This document shows positions 20,051 through 29,363 of a stretch of DNA of 64,000 nt, one piece after another. Position 1 is the first letter of the stretch; every line of letters starts with the position of its first letter. A program made the translations under genes and the position numbers. Below the pieces are notes generated by a model. That model was not told the DNA's origin. It saw nothing but the letters and a program-made list of their open reading frames with translations, and did no database searches. This DNA is from Acidobacteriaceae bacterium (GTDB lineage Bacteria > Acidobacteriota > Terriglobia > Terriglobales > Acidobacteriaceae): positions 1-64,000 of the forward strand of contig JAPWKG010000016.1 of the NCBI GenBank assembly GCA_028283625.1. The letters are read 5' to 3'.

Positions 20051-22816
20051 TTAGTGCGAGAGAGGCATCAGGGTCAGCGTTGTAGCGTCTGTCGCCAGAT
20101 CGATCTCCGCATAGCTGCCTGCCTGCTTCGCACCCATCACAGAGTAGGTCTTGGCAGAAGGCGTGGTTGCCTGAACATGGATCCTTGCTTTCGCAACATA
20201 CTGCGTCGCCGGAGCCAGCGTCAGAGAGACCTTCCCTGTCTTTGGCTCATAGCTCGCCGAGTCGATCTGTCCCTCTTCCAGCGTGACCCACAAACCAGCA
20301 GGAGCAATAAACAAGCGGCTCCGCGAGCTATCCGTCACACGGATGGAGACACTGTCTGCATGATCCTGCACCGTTCCGCCGAAGCCCAGCCAACCGAAGC
20401 GAGGATCGTGCACCAGATACGTTCCTGTGTTCATCGCATGCCCGAAGAAGTTCGGACCATAATCCCCCGTGTACGGATCAAAGGCCATACGATCCGGATA
20501 CGAGTGGAACGCCGCAGAGGCAAAGCCCTTGCTATCAATGTTGGTCAGCGGCCCCATCACACCACCGTATCCCGCACGCAGCAGATACAGATCATCCGGA
20601 TGAGCACGATACGCCATAAGCAGCGGAATCGCGTTCAACCCGGAGCCATAATGGTGTAGCTGGCGTTCAATACGAGAATACTTGCCGCCATACAAGAAGT
20701 CCCAGAAGCGGCGCGCACTTCCGTTGTAGCCCCACGACGGCTCGACCGGCGTATAGGCAAGAATCGCATTGAGCGTTACTGTCGCCTTGTCCTTCATGCC
20801 AAAGTAGGCGGACCAATCGTAGACCTCTTCCTGTCCGGTAGAGTCCCAGGGCATCTCGCTACCGAAGGGATACTCCTCCGTCTGCCAATGGGAGGCGCGC
20901 TCGCGCATGAAGGCTTCCAAAGTATTTGCCTTGTCCGTCCAGCCTTCGGCCTTCAGATCCTCGAGCAGTTGTAGAAAGACTGTACCTTCCATCAAGCCAA
21001 ACTGCGTATAGTAAGGCGCCAGCGTCTTCATCGCCATGCTGGTTTCATACGCCTGATCCAGATACCACTGCCACGACTTCTCAGTGACCAGCCCCTGGCT
21101 ATTACGAGCTACATGATAAAGAGCCCAGTACGCTGCAACAACGTGCGGATAGTTATAGGTGCGTCCCAGATCGCTGGAGTCTTTCTTATTCCAGCTTGTC
21201 CAGTTCTTCCAGTTATAGGAAGGGTCGTAGTATCCAGCAGGCATCCCTTGCGGGTCGTAGTAGAAAAGGCTCTTGTGGACGCCATACTTCCCTTCACCGT
21301 CATTCTCCTGCAGGTGTCCCCACACAGTCTCATTCACGAAGCGTTCGAGTTTGGCGACCTCTTCTTTGTTCGGCTGCAGCTCTTCCTTCATCGCTGCGGC
21401 AAGGTAAGACCCTGCACCGCCCTCATCGGAAAGCCCGGCAATCCATACGCGCGGCTCCTGCGTCAGAATTTTTCCTGCCTCGTCGTCATAGCTCATGATC
21501 GAAGGCGAACGATGGAACGGATCATTCTTGTCGTCGAACCATTGCTCATGGAAGAGAAAGCTCCCCATATCGGCAACCGTCTGGGTTTCGGCCTTGATCG
21601 TGCGATAGGCAATGCTCTGCACCGTTCCATCGGCGTACGTCACCTTGATGCGCGCGCGCCCAAAGGTAGCGCCCTGTAACGTGTAAGCATGCCAGTCGTG
21701 ATCCGCTGCAGCGCCGTCATCGTGAATCTTCACGGCGCCTTCCGGCTCACTCTTGATCGTGCTTACCGGCGCACCATAGCGCAGGAACAAGCGCGCCGGA
21801 GTATCCTGCGGCAAAACATATCCCGGAACACCAACCGCTACCGGACGATGATGCTCACTCAGCGTTGCTTCAACATCGCGCACCGAAGGAGCAACCAGTA
21901 CCTGCAGACCATACTGCACGCTTTGTCCCGGAGCCAGCACCTCTTCCGTCGCAGGATTCCACTCCTCTGGCGTCTTCCCCGTTGTCTTCTTCCAATCCGT
22001 CTCGGCAAAGCCTCCCGAATGGATCATCCAGTCGTACGAGCCTTCGTAGGTCATGCCGCGCGGCGTAGGATCGTTGAGCAACTCGCCGCTACCCGTCTCA
22101 CGATTGCGATGATCCAGAATCGGCTTCCATGCCTCAAACGGCGTGTGTCCATCCGGCACCAGAAGCAGTACAGGCCCCGTTCCCTGCAGCCGAACAACCT
22201 GCACGTACCCCGCATCTTCGCCGATGTACGGGTCGTAGAAGCTGCACTGCTTATACGCCTGTTCCAGCGTGCGATCGTTCATGTTGTTATTGAAGACCAT
22301 CGGAATTCCCAGGCCGCCAATATGTACAGGCTTGTCGCTTTTGTTAAGCAAGGTGTAGCTCAAACGCAGTCCGGCAGGCGTCACCTCCCATGACCGCATC
22401 ACCTCCAGCGGAGTATCTCCGGGAAGCGTGGGTGCGAGGTTGGCAACGAAGTGCTTCTCATCGACCCGTGTTACCTGCACCGGCTTGCGGCGGTACGCTG
22501 TCGAGTAATCCTTCCACTCCGTCTCGCCCTCTGAGCGAAGACGAAGGTCGAGATCGCCAAGGTGATAGAACGTATCCGCCGAGCGCTCTTTCAGACGATC
22601 GCCCTGCGTGTAATCAAAGCTCGGATCAGCCGTGGTCGTCAGCTTCGCCACGGTGCCGGACGAGCGCAGCAGGCTCAGCGAAAGCATGGAACCTCGCAGC
22701 GTCACAGACCCTTGCTCCAGCATAGGACCTGGGGGCAAAGCCTTCGGGGCCTGCGCAGAAAGCATCTGACAGCAGGTCAATAGAGCGGTAGAAGCAGCGA
22801 TACGACCAAACAACAT
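20051..22816 (-). CDS. Secreted DUF5695-like protein (second paralog), candidate glycosidase
   Basis: The protein is 921 residues long with an N-terminal signal peptide (residues 1-22, ending LSAQ) rather than a Tat signal. It shares landmarks with the protein at 4123-6921: Y-N-Y-P-H-V followed by an AYWALYHVAR helix, and the acidic cluster FGSE..WDSTGQEE near residue 650. Overall identity looks low, so the two may act on different linkages. A beta-rich N-terminal half and a helical C-terminal half suggest a carbohydrate-active enzyme. It is the last gene of the hydroxyproline operon, 25 bases after the GH27 gene. The function is inferred from context only. Confidence 0.8.
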   Translation of the reverse strand: MLFGRIAASTALLTCCQMLSAQAPKALPPGPMLEQGSVTLRGSMLSLSLLRSSGTVAKLTTTADPSFDYTQGDRLKERSADTFYHLGDLDLRLRSEGETEWKDYSTAYRRKPVQVTRVDEKHFVANLAPTLPGDTPLEVMRSWEVTPAGLRLSYTLLNKSDKPVHIGGLGIPMVFNNNMNDRTLEQAYKQCSFYDPYIGEDAGYVQVVRLQGTGPVLLLVPDGHTPFEAWKPILDHRNRETGSGELLNDPTPRGMTYEGSYDWMIHSGGFAETDWKKTTGKTPEEWNPATEEVLAPGQSVQYGLQVLVAPSVRDVEATLSEHHRPVAVGVPGYVLPQDTPARLFLRYGAPVSTIKSEPEGAVKIHDDGAAADHDWHAYTLQGATFGRARIKVTYADGTVQSIAYRTIKAETQTVADMGSFLFHEQWFDDKNDPFHRSPSIMSYDDEAGKILTQEPRVWIAGLSDEGGAGSYLAAAMKEELQPNKEEVAKLERFVNETVWGHLQENDGEGKYGVHKSLFYYDPQGMPAGYYDPSYNWKNWTSWNKKDSSDLGRTYNYPHVVAAYWALYHVARNSQGLVTEKSWQWYLDQAYETSMAMKTLAPYYTQFGLMEGTVFLQLLEDLKAEGWTDKANTLEAFMRERASHWQTEEYPFGSEMPWDSTGQEEVYDWSAYFGMKDKATVTLNAILAYTPVEPSWGYNGSARRFWDFLYGGKYSRIERQLHHYGSGLNAIPLLMAYRAHPDDLYLLRAGYGGVMGPLTNIDSKGFASAAFHSYPDRMAFDPYTGDYGPNFFGHAMNTGTYLVHDPRFGWLGFGGTVQDHADSVSIRVTDSSRSRLFIAPAGLWVTLEEGQIDSASYEPKTGKVSLTLAPATQYVAKARIHVQATTPSAKTYSVMGAKQAGSYAEIDLATDATTLTLMPLSH

Positions 22817-22841
22817 AACAAGACTCCGGGAAACGTAGAAA

Positions 22842-24035
22842 CTAACGGCTCAGGCGTAGAAGCACAACGCTGTGCGGACGCAGTGTTGTGTGAAAGCTCC
22901 CAACGATCGGATCCAGATCACGATGTGCCCACAGATCGCGCGCCTTCACAGGCTCTGTCGCCCCATAGCCGAGCTTGCTCATGGGAACATCGAAATCAAG
23001 CGGCATACGCCAGCGGCTGAAAATCGCAACCGCAAGGCTGCCATCGGCGAGCGGCTTACTCCACACCTCCAAAGGCCCTTCGGTGTAAACGCGATCGCCC
23101 TGGTGGCCCGCAGCATCCTGATCCACCGCAATCACTTCGCGGTTCATCAGAATCGTCTTCGTCTCCTCGCTCATCTTCGCAAGATCGTTGCCTGCAAGCA
23201 GCGGCGCCGCCAGCATCGCCCACAGCGTCATGTGCGAGATGTACTCATCCTTGCTCATGCCACCGTTGCCCACTTCCAGCATGTCAGGATCATTCCAATG
23301 CCCGGGGCCAGCAAACTTCGCAAGCCCGGCCTGCGAAAATCCGATCTTCTCCATCGAAGCATAGCTATCTTCAATGTCGCCGGTCGTACGCCATAAGCTG
23401 CCGCCGGTCTCCGCGCCCCAGCGCCATACCGCCTCCCAACCGTACTGGCAGAGCGAAAGCACAATCGGGCGCCCTGCTGCCTGCAGCGCGTCATGCATCG
23501 TCGTGTAGACCTGCAGCATCACCTGCTGAGCTTTGGCATGGTCATCGCCAGCCTGGTCCTTAAGATTCTTCGTATAGGAGCAGAGGTCGTACTTCAGATA
23601 ATCGACACCCCACTTCGCATACATCTCGGCATCCTGCTTCTCATGGCCTAGAGAGCCTTCATATCCTGCGCAGGTCTTTGCGCCCGGGGAAGAGTAGATG
23701 CCCAGCTTCAGTCCCCTGCTGTGCACGTAATCGGCCAGCGCTTTCATATCGGGAAATTTCTTGTTGGGATGAATGTATCCCTGCGCGTCGCGCTGCCCTT
23801 CCCACGTATCGTCGATGTTGACGTAGACATAACCAGCATCGCGCATTCCGCTGGAGACCAACGCATCCGCAGCCGCGCGAACATCCTTGTCCGTTACATG
23901 CTCGGCAAAGTGGTTCCAGCTATTCCAACCCATCGGTGGCGTGGGGGCCGGCGTGCTCTGAGCCTGCATCACCGGCGCAAACAGCGAAAGGATAATTGCC
24001 AGGCCACTGCCCGACATTAAGGTTGCAAGCTTCAT
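22842..24035 (-). CDS. GH27 alpha-galactosidase, secreted
   Basis: This 397-residue enzyme should hydrolyse terminal alpha-linked galactose with retention. A signal peptide (about 1-26, ending VMQAQ) is followed by the GH27 barrel start TPPMGWNSWN. The nucleophile D150 (YLKYDLCSY) and the acid/base D220 (WRTTGDIED) are both present, as is the WNDPDML motif. The C-terminal beta domain is complete. The ATG at 24035 is chosen over a TTG two codons upstream. It lies between the aldehyde dehydrogenase and DUF5695 genes of the hydroxyproline operon. Extensin serines carry single alpha-galactose units, so this enzyme fits a hydroxyproline-rich glycoprotein substrate; plant galactomannan or raffinose sugars are alternatives. 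Confidence 0.93.
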   Translation of the reverse strand: MKLATLMSGSGLAIILSLFAPVMQAQSTPAPTPPMGWNSWNHFAEHVTDKDVRAAADALVSSGMRDAGYVYVNIDDTWEGQRDAQGYIHPNKKFPDMKALADYVHSRGLKLGIYSSPGAKTCAGYEGSLGHEKQDAEMYAKWGVDYLKYDLCSYTKNLKDQAGDDHAKAQQVMLQVYTTMHDALQAAGRPIVLSLCQYGWEAVWRWGAETGGSLWRTTGDIEDSYASMEKIGFSQAGLAKFAGPGHWNDPDMLEVGNGGMSKDEYISHMTLWAMLAAPLLAGNDLAKMSEETKTILMNREVIAVDQDAAGHQGDRVYTEGPLEVWSKPLADGSLAVAIFSRWRMPLDFDVPMSKLGYGATEPVKARDLWAHRDLDPIVGSFHTTLRPHSVVLLRLSR

Positions 24036-24091
24036 CACCAAACCCCGCGGATGGAATTTCTTTACTGCAGAAGCAAAGCCTTGCCGTACAA

Positions 24092-24127
24092 CACTGCGCC
24101 GAGGATGACTCCATCCCCGGCGCAGTG
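24092..24127 (-). promoter_or_regulatory. Intercistronic stem-loop between aldehyde dehydrogenase and alpha-galactosidase genes
   Basis: CACTGCGCCG pairs with CGGCGCAGTG (10 bp), with an inner GGATG/CATCC stem. It lies 12 bases after the dehydrogenase stop and has no T-run. It may stabilise the upstream message, or partly terminate so that the glycosidase genes are expressed less than the catabolic genes. Confidence 0.55.
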
Positions 24128-24138
24128 AGTAGTTGAAT

Positions 24139-25740
24139 TTACTTGGACTCTACAACGTGAGAACCAGACTCCAGCTTGCCGTTCCACAAACGATAGATAC
24201 CCAGCTCATTGCGATCGCGCAGCTCAGGCGGCAGCGCAAACTGCGGTAGTCCCTGATACGCCACCGGGCGCACAAAACGGAAGATCGCCTGGCTTCCAAC
24301 CGAAGTCGAGCGCCCGTCCGAAGTCGCAGGATAGGGTCCGCCATGCACCATCGCATGGTTCACTTCAACCCCCGTTGGGAACGCATTCACAATCAGTCGT
24401 CCAACCTTGGTTTCCAGTACATGCAGCAGGTCTGCATACTGCACCAGATCTTCCTCCGTAGCAAATACCGTTGCCGTCAGGTGGCCTTCCAGAGCCTGCG
24501 CAGCCTGCATCATCTGCGCTGCCGCGCCGCAATGTACCAGCAGCGTTACCGGCCCAAAGATCTCTTCTGAGAGCGAGTGATCCGTAAGGAACGCCTCTGC
24601 CTTCACCTCAAGCAATGTACCCTGCGCCGCAAAGCCAGCTCCCGCCTCCGTGCCGACAGAAGTAGCCAGAGAGCTCTTCGCCGAAACCGAGCGATCGAAC
24701 ACCTTCGCAATGCCTTCCGTCAGCAGATTGAACGAAGGGCTCTGCGTCACACTGGCGCGCAGTGTTTTGGTAAAGTCTGCGGCCAGCGCTTCTTCCACGA
24801 ACACCATTCCTGGCTTCGTGCAGAACTGTCCTCCGCCAAGCGTGAACGACTGATGCAGGCCTGTCGCCAGCGCCTCGCTCTTTTCCTTCAACGCTCCCGG
24901 CAGAACAAAGACCGGGTTCGTGCTGCCCATCTCGGCATAAACCGGAATCGGCTCCTTGCGCGAAGAGGCAAGGTCCATCAGCGCGCGTCCGCCGCGGAAC
25001 GATCCCGTAAATCCAACCGCCTTCACCGCCGGGTGCTGCACCAGACGCGCACCCACTTCGTGGCCTTCATCAAAGAGCAGCGAGAAGGTGCCCGCAGGAA
25101 AGCCAACCAGCTGCACCGCAGCGTTAATAATCTGCGCCACCAGCTCACCCGTACCAGGGTGCGCTGGATGCGCTTTCACAATCACAGGATTTCCCGCAGC
25201 CAGCGCAGAGGCCGTATCGCCACCTGCCACAGAAAATGCCAGCGGGAAGTTGCTTGCTCCGAAGACCACTACCGGGCCCAGCGGGCGAAGCATGGAACGA
25301 ATATCCGGCTTGGGCGGTGTGCGCATGGGGTCAGCGGTATCAATCCGCGCATTCACCCACGAGCCATCTTCCAGAACACCGGCAAACAAACGCAGCTGTC
25401 CGCTCGTGCGGGCAACCTCTCCCGTCAAACGCGGGCGCGGCAACGCTGTTTCCTGATTCGCGCGAACAATCAGTTGCTCGGCTGCGGCATCAATGCCATC
25501 CGCAATCGCACGCAACAACTTTGCACGTTCCATACCAGAGCTACGCGCGAACAGAGGCGCAGCTTCTACAGCGCCTGCCACGGCACGCTCAACGTCAGCG
25601 GCTGAAGCCGAAAAATACTCCGGCTCCAGCTTGCCGCCATCGGCAGGGGAATAGCCGTGGAAGCTGTTGCTGCCGCTCTCGGCCAAAGCTCCAGCTATCC
25701 ACGAACGACCATGCAACTTCTCCACGGCTACACTTGCCAT
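24139..25740 (-). CDS. 2-oxoglutarate semialdehyde dehydrogenase (NADP-type ALDH)
   Basis: This catalyses the last step of hydroxyproline catabolism, oxidising 2,5-dioxopentanoate to 2-oxoglutarate in the cytoplasm. The 533-residue ALDH shows the nucleotide-binding region (FGASNFPLAF, IVKAHPAHPGT), the catalytic Glu in YAEMGSTNP and the catalytic Cys in GGQFCTKPG. These variant motifs are typical of the ketoglutarate semialdehyde dehydrogenase subgroup rather than of general ALDHs. It starts 15 bases after the deaminase gene, whose product is its substrate. No membrane or signal segment is present. Confidence 0.92.
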   Translation of the reverse strand: MASVAVEKLHGRSWIAGALAESGSNSFHGYSPADGGKLEPEYFSASAADVERAVAGAVEAAPLFARSSGMERAKLLRAIADGIDAAAEQLIVRANQETALPRPRLTGEVARTSGQLRLFAGVLEDGSWVNARIDTADPMRTPPKPDIRSMLRPLGPVVVFGASNFPLAFSVAGGDTASALAAGNPVIVKAHPAHPGTGELVAQIINAAVQLVGFPAGTFSLLFDEGHEVGARLVQHPAVKAVGFTGSFRGGRALMDLASSRKEPIPVYAEMGSTNPVFVLPGALKEKSEALATGLHQSFTLGGGQFCTKPGMVFVEEALAADFTKTLRASVTQSPSFNLLTEGIAKVFDRSVSAKSSLATSVGTEAGAGFAAQGTLLEVKAEAFLTDHSLSEEIFGPVTLLVHCGAAAQMMQAAQALEGHLTATVFATEEDLVQYADLLHVLETKVGRLIVNAFPTGVEVNHAMVHGGPYPATSDGRSTSVGSQAIFRFVRPVAYQGLPQFALPPELRDRNELGIYRLWNGKLESGSHVVESK

Positions 25741-25755
25741 TTCACTTCTCCTTAC

Positions 25756-26676
25756 TTACACACCCGGAAACGGGGTCGACGTTACAGTGGGACGGTTCTT
25801 CAGAGCCTTGGAAAGCACAGCCTTCGTCTCTTCCAGCTCCGCACCCGTGATCTCAAGACGCGGTGCACGTACGGTAGCAGAACCCGTACCGGTCTCACCC
25901 TGCACCCACTTGATCAGCTGTACGAACTTCGGCACGGTGTCCAGACGGAGCAGCGGCAGGAACCAGTGATACAGCTCATAGGCTTCCTTACGCTTGCCTG
26001 CCAGCGCGAGCTCGAACAGCTCCACCGACTCCTTCGGGAACGCGTTCACCAAGCCAGCAACCCAACCCGTAGCACCCGCGTCCACAGCCTCAACCAGAAC
26101 ATCGTCCACACCGACGAAGATCTTCAGACGATCACCCAGCAGCTCACGGATGTGCGATACGCGACGAACATCCGCGCTCGACTCCTTGACCGCCTTCAGG
26201 TTCTCGAACTCGCCTGCCAGCTCGGCAATCTGCCAGGGCTGGAAGTCGGTCTTGTACGCAATCGGGTTGTTGTAGAGCATGCAGGGCAGCTTCGTCGCTT
26301 CCATGATGGCCACAACATGCGCCTTCATATCGCGCCAGTCTGCGGTGTACACATACGGCGGAAGCACCATCAGGCCGCTGCAACCTGCAGCCTCGGCATC
26401 CTTTGCCAGCTGCACAGCACCCTTGGTCGAAAGAGCGGAGATCGAAGCAACTACCGGCGTGCCGGTCTTCTCGGAAGCCTTGACGGCCGTCTTGAGAATG
26501 GCCACCTTCTCATCGTGCTCCAGCGTTGCGCCTTCGCCCAACGAGCCGAGCATCACCAGGCCCTTGCAGCCGTTTGCAAGCAGCCATTCGCAGTGCTTGG
26601 CCAGAAAAGCGTGATCGACGTCAAGGTTCGCGTCGAAAGGGGTCGTCATTGCAGGCATTACGCCAAACCAGTTCAT
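25756..26676 (-). CDS. DapA-family deaminase (pyrroline-4-hydroxy-2-carboxylate deaminase)
   Basis: The 306-residue TIM-barrel lyase of the DHDPS/NAL superfamily has the Schiff-base lysine K164 (KAVKES) and the catalytic Tyr135 (LYNNP). In hydroxyproline operons this family member removes ammonia and water from the dehydrogenase product to give 2,5-dioxopentanoate. The start codon overlaps the stop of the dehydrogenase alpha gene (ATGA), and the ALDH gene follows directly, so the order matches the pathway. Other DapA-like activities are possible in principle, but context makes this one by far the best call. Confidence 0.9.
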   Translation of the reverse strand: MNWFGVMPAMTTPFDANLDVDHAFLAKHCEWLLANGCKGLVMLGSLGEGATLEHDEKVAILKTAVKASEKTGTPVVASISALSTKGAVQLAKDAEAAGCSGLMVLPPYVYTADWRDMKAHVVAIMEATKLPCMLYNNPIAYKTDFQPWQIAELAGEFENLKAVKESSADVRRVSHIRELLGDRLKIFVGVDDVLVEAVDAGATGWVAGLVNAFPKESVELFELALAGKRKEAYELYHWFLPLLRLDTVPKFVQLIKWVQGETGTGSATVRAPRLEITGAELEETKAVLSKALKNRPTVTSTPFPGV

Positions 26677-27998
26677 TGAATCTCCTGTAGTGCAGCAGAG
26701 TTAGAGTCAGTTCGAAGTTGCGGCTCAGAGCTAAGAGCCGAAATAGGGAGCGGAAAGATGGGAGGACGCACCGAAGCGTTCTTCCATCCGAAAAGTGCTT
26801 CGACCGCGGGACCGCAAACACGTCCCTGGCAGGGGCCCATACCGCAACGCTTCTGCAGCTTGGCATCCGTCCAGGTGTTTTGCCCGTCGGCCAGCGCCTT
26901 AAGATCGCCGTAACAAACGTCTTCGCAACGGCAAACAATCGTGTCCTTGGCGGCCATCTGCAGCACTTCTGTTCGAAGCCGGAACGCTTTCTCCATCGCG
27001 GCGCCAAAGCCACGCTCTGAGGCAACGCGCGCGGACAGCTTCTGCGCCTGCGCCGTAAGACCGATCGCCATCAGACCAGCAGCTTCCCCCTGCAGCAGCG
27101 CAGCATCCACACCGGCTACCCCTGTGGGCTCTCCTGCGCAGAAGACGTGCTCTACGCTCGTACGCTGCAGCGCATCAACACGCACGCAACCGTCTTCAAG
27201 CGCGCAGCCCAGCAGCGCAGGCAGCTCAATGTTCGGTACCAGATGGAAGCCGCAGGCAAGTAGATCGCAGTCCACCTCCCAGCGGCGCTTGCCATCGGTA
27301 AACTCAACCTTTTCCAGCTGGCCTGCGCCATACGCTGCCACCGGCCAGCTTCCTGTGCGATATGCAACACCGCGCAGCGAAGAGCGCAGAGAAAGACCTT
27401 GCAGAATCTTGCCCGGCCGCTTCAGTAACGCGGTGGCAAAGGAGACCAGCTGCGAGAGAGGAGCCTGCTCGCAGATCGACAGCACCTTCGCGCCGTCCTC
27501 CTGCAGATGCGCCGCAATGGCCATCAACAACGGCCCCGTCCCAGCAACTGCAACGCGCTTGCCGCGCACATCGTAACCGTTGCGCACGAGCGCCTGCAGA
27601 CCACCTGCGCCAAAGACACCCGGCAACGTCCAGCCTGGGAAAGGAAGAAAACGTTCCCGCGCTCCGGTTGCAAGAATCAGCTTGTCATAGGCAAAGCGCT
27701 CGCCAACATTCTCCGCGTCGTTCCACGTTTCGAGCACGCCTTGCGCAAGCGCAGCCACAACACGGCGGCCGTGAAACAGCGTCGCACCGCTGGCAACAAA
27801 CTTCCCCGTCTGCGCCTGCCGGGCAGCATCGGGCTTATGCTCATCGTCGTTCCATCCGCGCCGCCAGATCTGTCCACCTGCAGCCGGGTTCTCATCCAGA
27901 ACGGCAACACGATGCCCACCCTGCGACGCCGCAGCGGCTGCAGCCATACCGGCCGGGCCCGCACCCACAATCAAAACATCCCAGTGCTGGCTGCTCAT
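26673..27998 (-). CDS. D-hydroxyproline dehydrogenase alpha-type subunit (FAD, BFD-like Fe-S domain)
   Basis: This 441-residue flavoprotein has an N-terminal dinucleotide fold (GAGPAGMAAAAAA, LDENPAAGG), a central NAD-binding-like fold and, from about residue 360, a BFD-like cysteine domain (CRCEDVC...CGMGPCQGRVC). This layout matches the alpha subunit of three-part D-hydroxyproline dehydrogenases and opine/octopine oxidases. It overlaps both neighbours by 4 bases: the small 2Fe-2S gene upstream and the deaminase gene downstream. The electron acceptor is unknown. Confidence 0.88.
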   Translation of the reverse strand: MSSQHWDVLIVGAGPAGMAAAAAASQGGHRVAVLDENPAAGGQIWRRGWNDDEHKPDAARQAQTGKFVASGATLFHGRRVVAALAQGVLETWNDAENVGERFAYDKLILATGARERFLPFPGWTLPGVFGAGGLQALVRNGYDVRGKRVAVAGTGPLLMAIAAHLQEDGAKVLSICEQAPLSQLVSFATALLKRPGKILQGLSLRSSLRGVAYRTGSWPVAAYGAGQLEKVEFTDGKRRWEVDCDLLACGFHLVPNIELPALLGCALEDGCVRVDALQRTSVEHVFCAGEPTGVAGVDAALLQGEAAGLMAIGLTAQAQKLSARVASERGFGAAMEKAFRLRTEVLQMAAKDTIVCRCEDVCYGDLKALADGQNTWTDAKLQKRCGMGPCQGRVCGPAVEALFGWKNASVRPPIFPLPISALSSEPQLRTDSNSAALQEIQ

Positions 27999-28249
27999 TG
28001 CATCGTCTCCACAACCATGCCTTCACGGCATGGAATCTGACACGTCCGCCGGTGTGCCACGCCATCGATCACAGCACGGCATTCAAAACAAATCCCCATG
28101 CCGCACAGCGCCGTACGCGGTTGCCCTGTCACCGAGCTTCTGCACGGCGCGTTGCTCTGCAGCAACGCGGCACTCACCATCGCACCGGCTGGAACCGTCA
28201 CAGGCATGCCGTTCACTTGCACGAGAACTTCTTTCCGCTTCTCAGGCAT
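27995..28249 (-). CDS. D-hydroxyproline dehydrogenase gamma-type subunit (small 2Fe-2S protein)
   Basis: This is an 84-residue ferredoxin-like subunit (Fer2_4 type). It has cysteines in an N-terminal C-R-S-S context and in the run CGMGICFECRAV, plus a later RTCQIPC that together would bind a 2Fe-2S cluster. It would pass electrons between the flavin subunits. The ATG at 28249 is chosen because a longer reading frame to 28420 would lie wholly inside the beta-subunit gene. It overlaps the beta gene by 8 bases and the alpha gene by 4, consistent with a fixed subunit ratio. Confidence 0.88.
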   Translation of the reverse strand: MPEKRKEVLVQVNGMPVTVPAGAMVSAALLQSNAPCRSSVTGQPRTALCGMGICFECRAVIDGVAHRRTCQIPCREGMVVETMQ

Positions 28250-29363
28250 GCGCAGACTCTCCTCGAAACACATGGGCAGGCAAAAACGGATCGCGATCAA
28301 TCGCAGACTCACGCTGCAAGAGATGATCCGCAAGCAATCGAGCCGCAGCCGGTGAGTTCGTAATACCGAGCCCTTCAAAGCCCATCGCAAGAAACACCGT
28401 GGGGTCAGGCGTTGGTCCAATCAACGGCAGCTTGTTCGGCGTTGCCGCGCGAAATCCGGTCCAAACGCGGATCGCGGAGAGATCGCGAATGCGTGGCATG
28501 TACTCACACGCCCGGTCAATCATCTGCTTCAAAATCTTGTTATCGACATCGTGCTCGGCGTCGCCGTACTGACGCGAAGAACCGATCAGCAGCTGCCCGG
28601 TCTGGCGCGGCTGCACGTTGAATGCAACCGAGTCGGCCGTAAGCTTATGCGCACTCTTCAAGTAGCCAAGCTCTACGAGCTGGTGATGTACAAACCCCGG
28701 GTAGCGATCCGTAATTACAAGGTGTCCCTTGCGCGGCTGCACCGTAATCCACGGCACAAGGCTCGTATCAACCCCGGTTGCAATCACGATGGAGCCGGCA
28801 GAAAGCGCACTGCCATCCTGCAAGCGAACGATACCCTTTGCCGCCTCCACAGGACGAACGCCGCGGATCAGCTTTGCGCCCAGAGCAATCGCCTCATCCA
28901 GAAAGTAGCGTGCAGCAGCCGGCGGATACACAACCGCATCCTCAGGCACTAATAGTCCACCTGCGAGCCCTTTGCGCAGCTCCGGCTCAGCCTGCGCCAG
29001 CGCTTTCTCATCGAGCACCTGCGAGGACACACCGATGCTTGTATAGGTCGCCTGCTTGGCATAAACCTCCTGCATCTCCTCCCCGTCTGCGGCAACCCAA
29101 AGCGTTCCACGCTGCTCATACTCCACCGAATCGGGAAGCGCGGCACGCATCTTCTGCCACAGCTCGCGCCCGTAACGCGAAAGCGCAAGCTGTGCAGGCG
29201 AATCATCCATCACAACAACATGTCCCATACCCGCAGCGCTGGCCGCGCCACCCGGCACACGAGGCTCAACCACGCCTACGCGCAAGCCCGCACGCGCGCA
29301 CTCCATCGCGCAGGCAGCTCCAACAATCCCAGCACCGAGTATCAGGACATCAAAGTGTTGCAT
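28242..29363 (-). CDS. D-hydroxyproline dehydrogenase beta-type subunit (DAO-fold FAD oxidoreductase)
   Basis: This 373-residue flavoprotein of the D-amino-acid oxidase/sarcosine oxidase family has a GxGxxG start (ILGAGIVGAACAMECA) and a C-terminal FAD motif (LAMGFEGLGITNSPAAARLLAD). It probably holds the site that oxidises cis-4-hydroxy-D-proline to the pyrroline carboxylate. Its ATG shares one base with the stop codon of the epimerase gene (TAATG), so the enzyme that makes its substrate is translated immediately before it. It forms a cluster with the gamma and alpha subunits downstream. Confidence 0.9.
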   Translation of the reverse strand: MQHFDVLILGAGIVGAACAMECARAGLRVGVVEPRVPGGAASAAGMGHVVVMDDSPAQLALSRYGRELWQKMRAALPDSVEYEQRGTLWVAADGEEMQEVYAKQATYTSIGVSSQVLDEKALAQAEPELRKGLAGGLLVPEDAVVYPPAAARYFLDEAIALGAKLIRGVRPVEAAKGIVRLQDGSALSAGSIVIATGVDTSLVPWITVQPRKGHLVITDRYPGFVHHQLVELGYLKSAHKLTADSVAFNVQPRQTGQLLIGSSRQYGDAEHDVDNKILKQMIDRACEYMPRIRDLSAIRVWTGFRAATPNKLPLIGPTPDPTVFLAMGFEGLGITNSPAAARLLADHLLQRESAIDRDPFLPAHVFRGESAHA

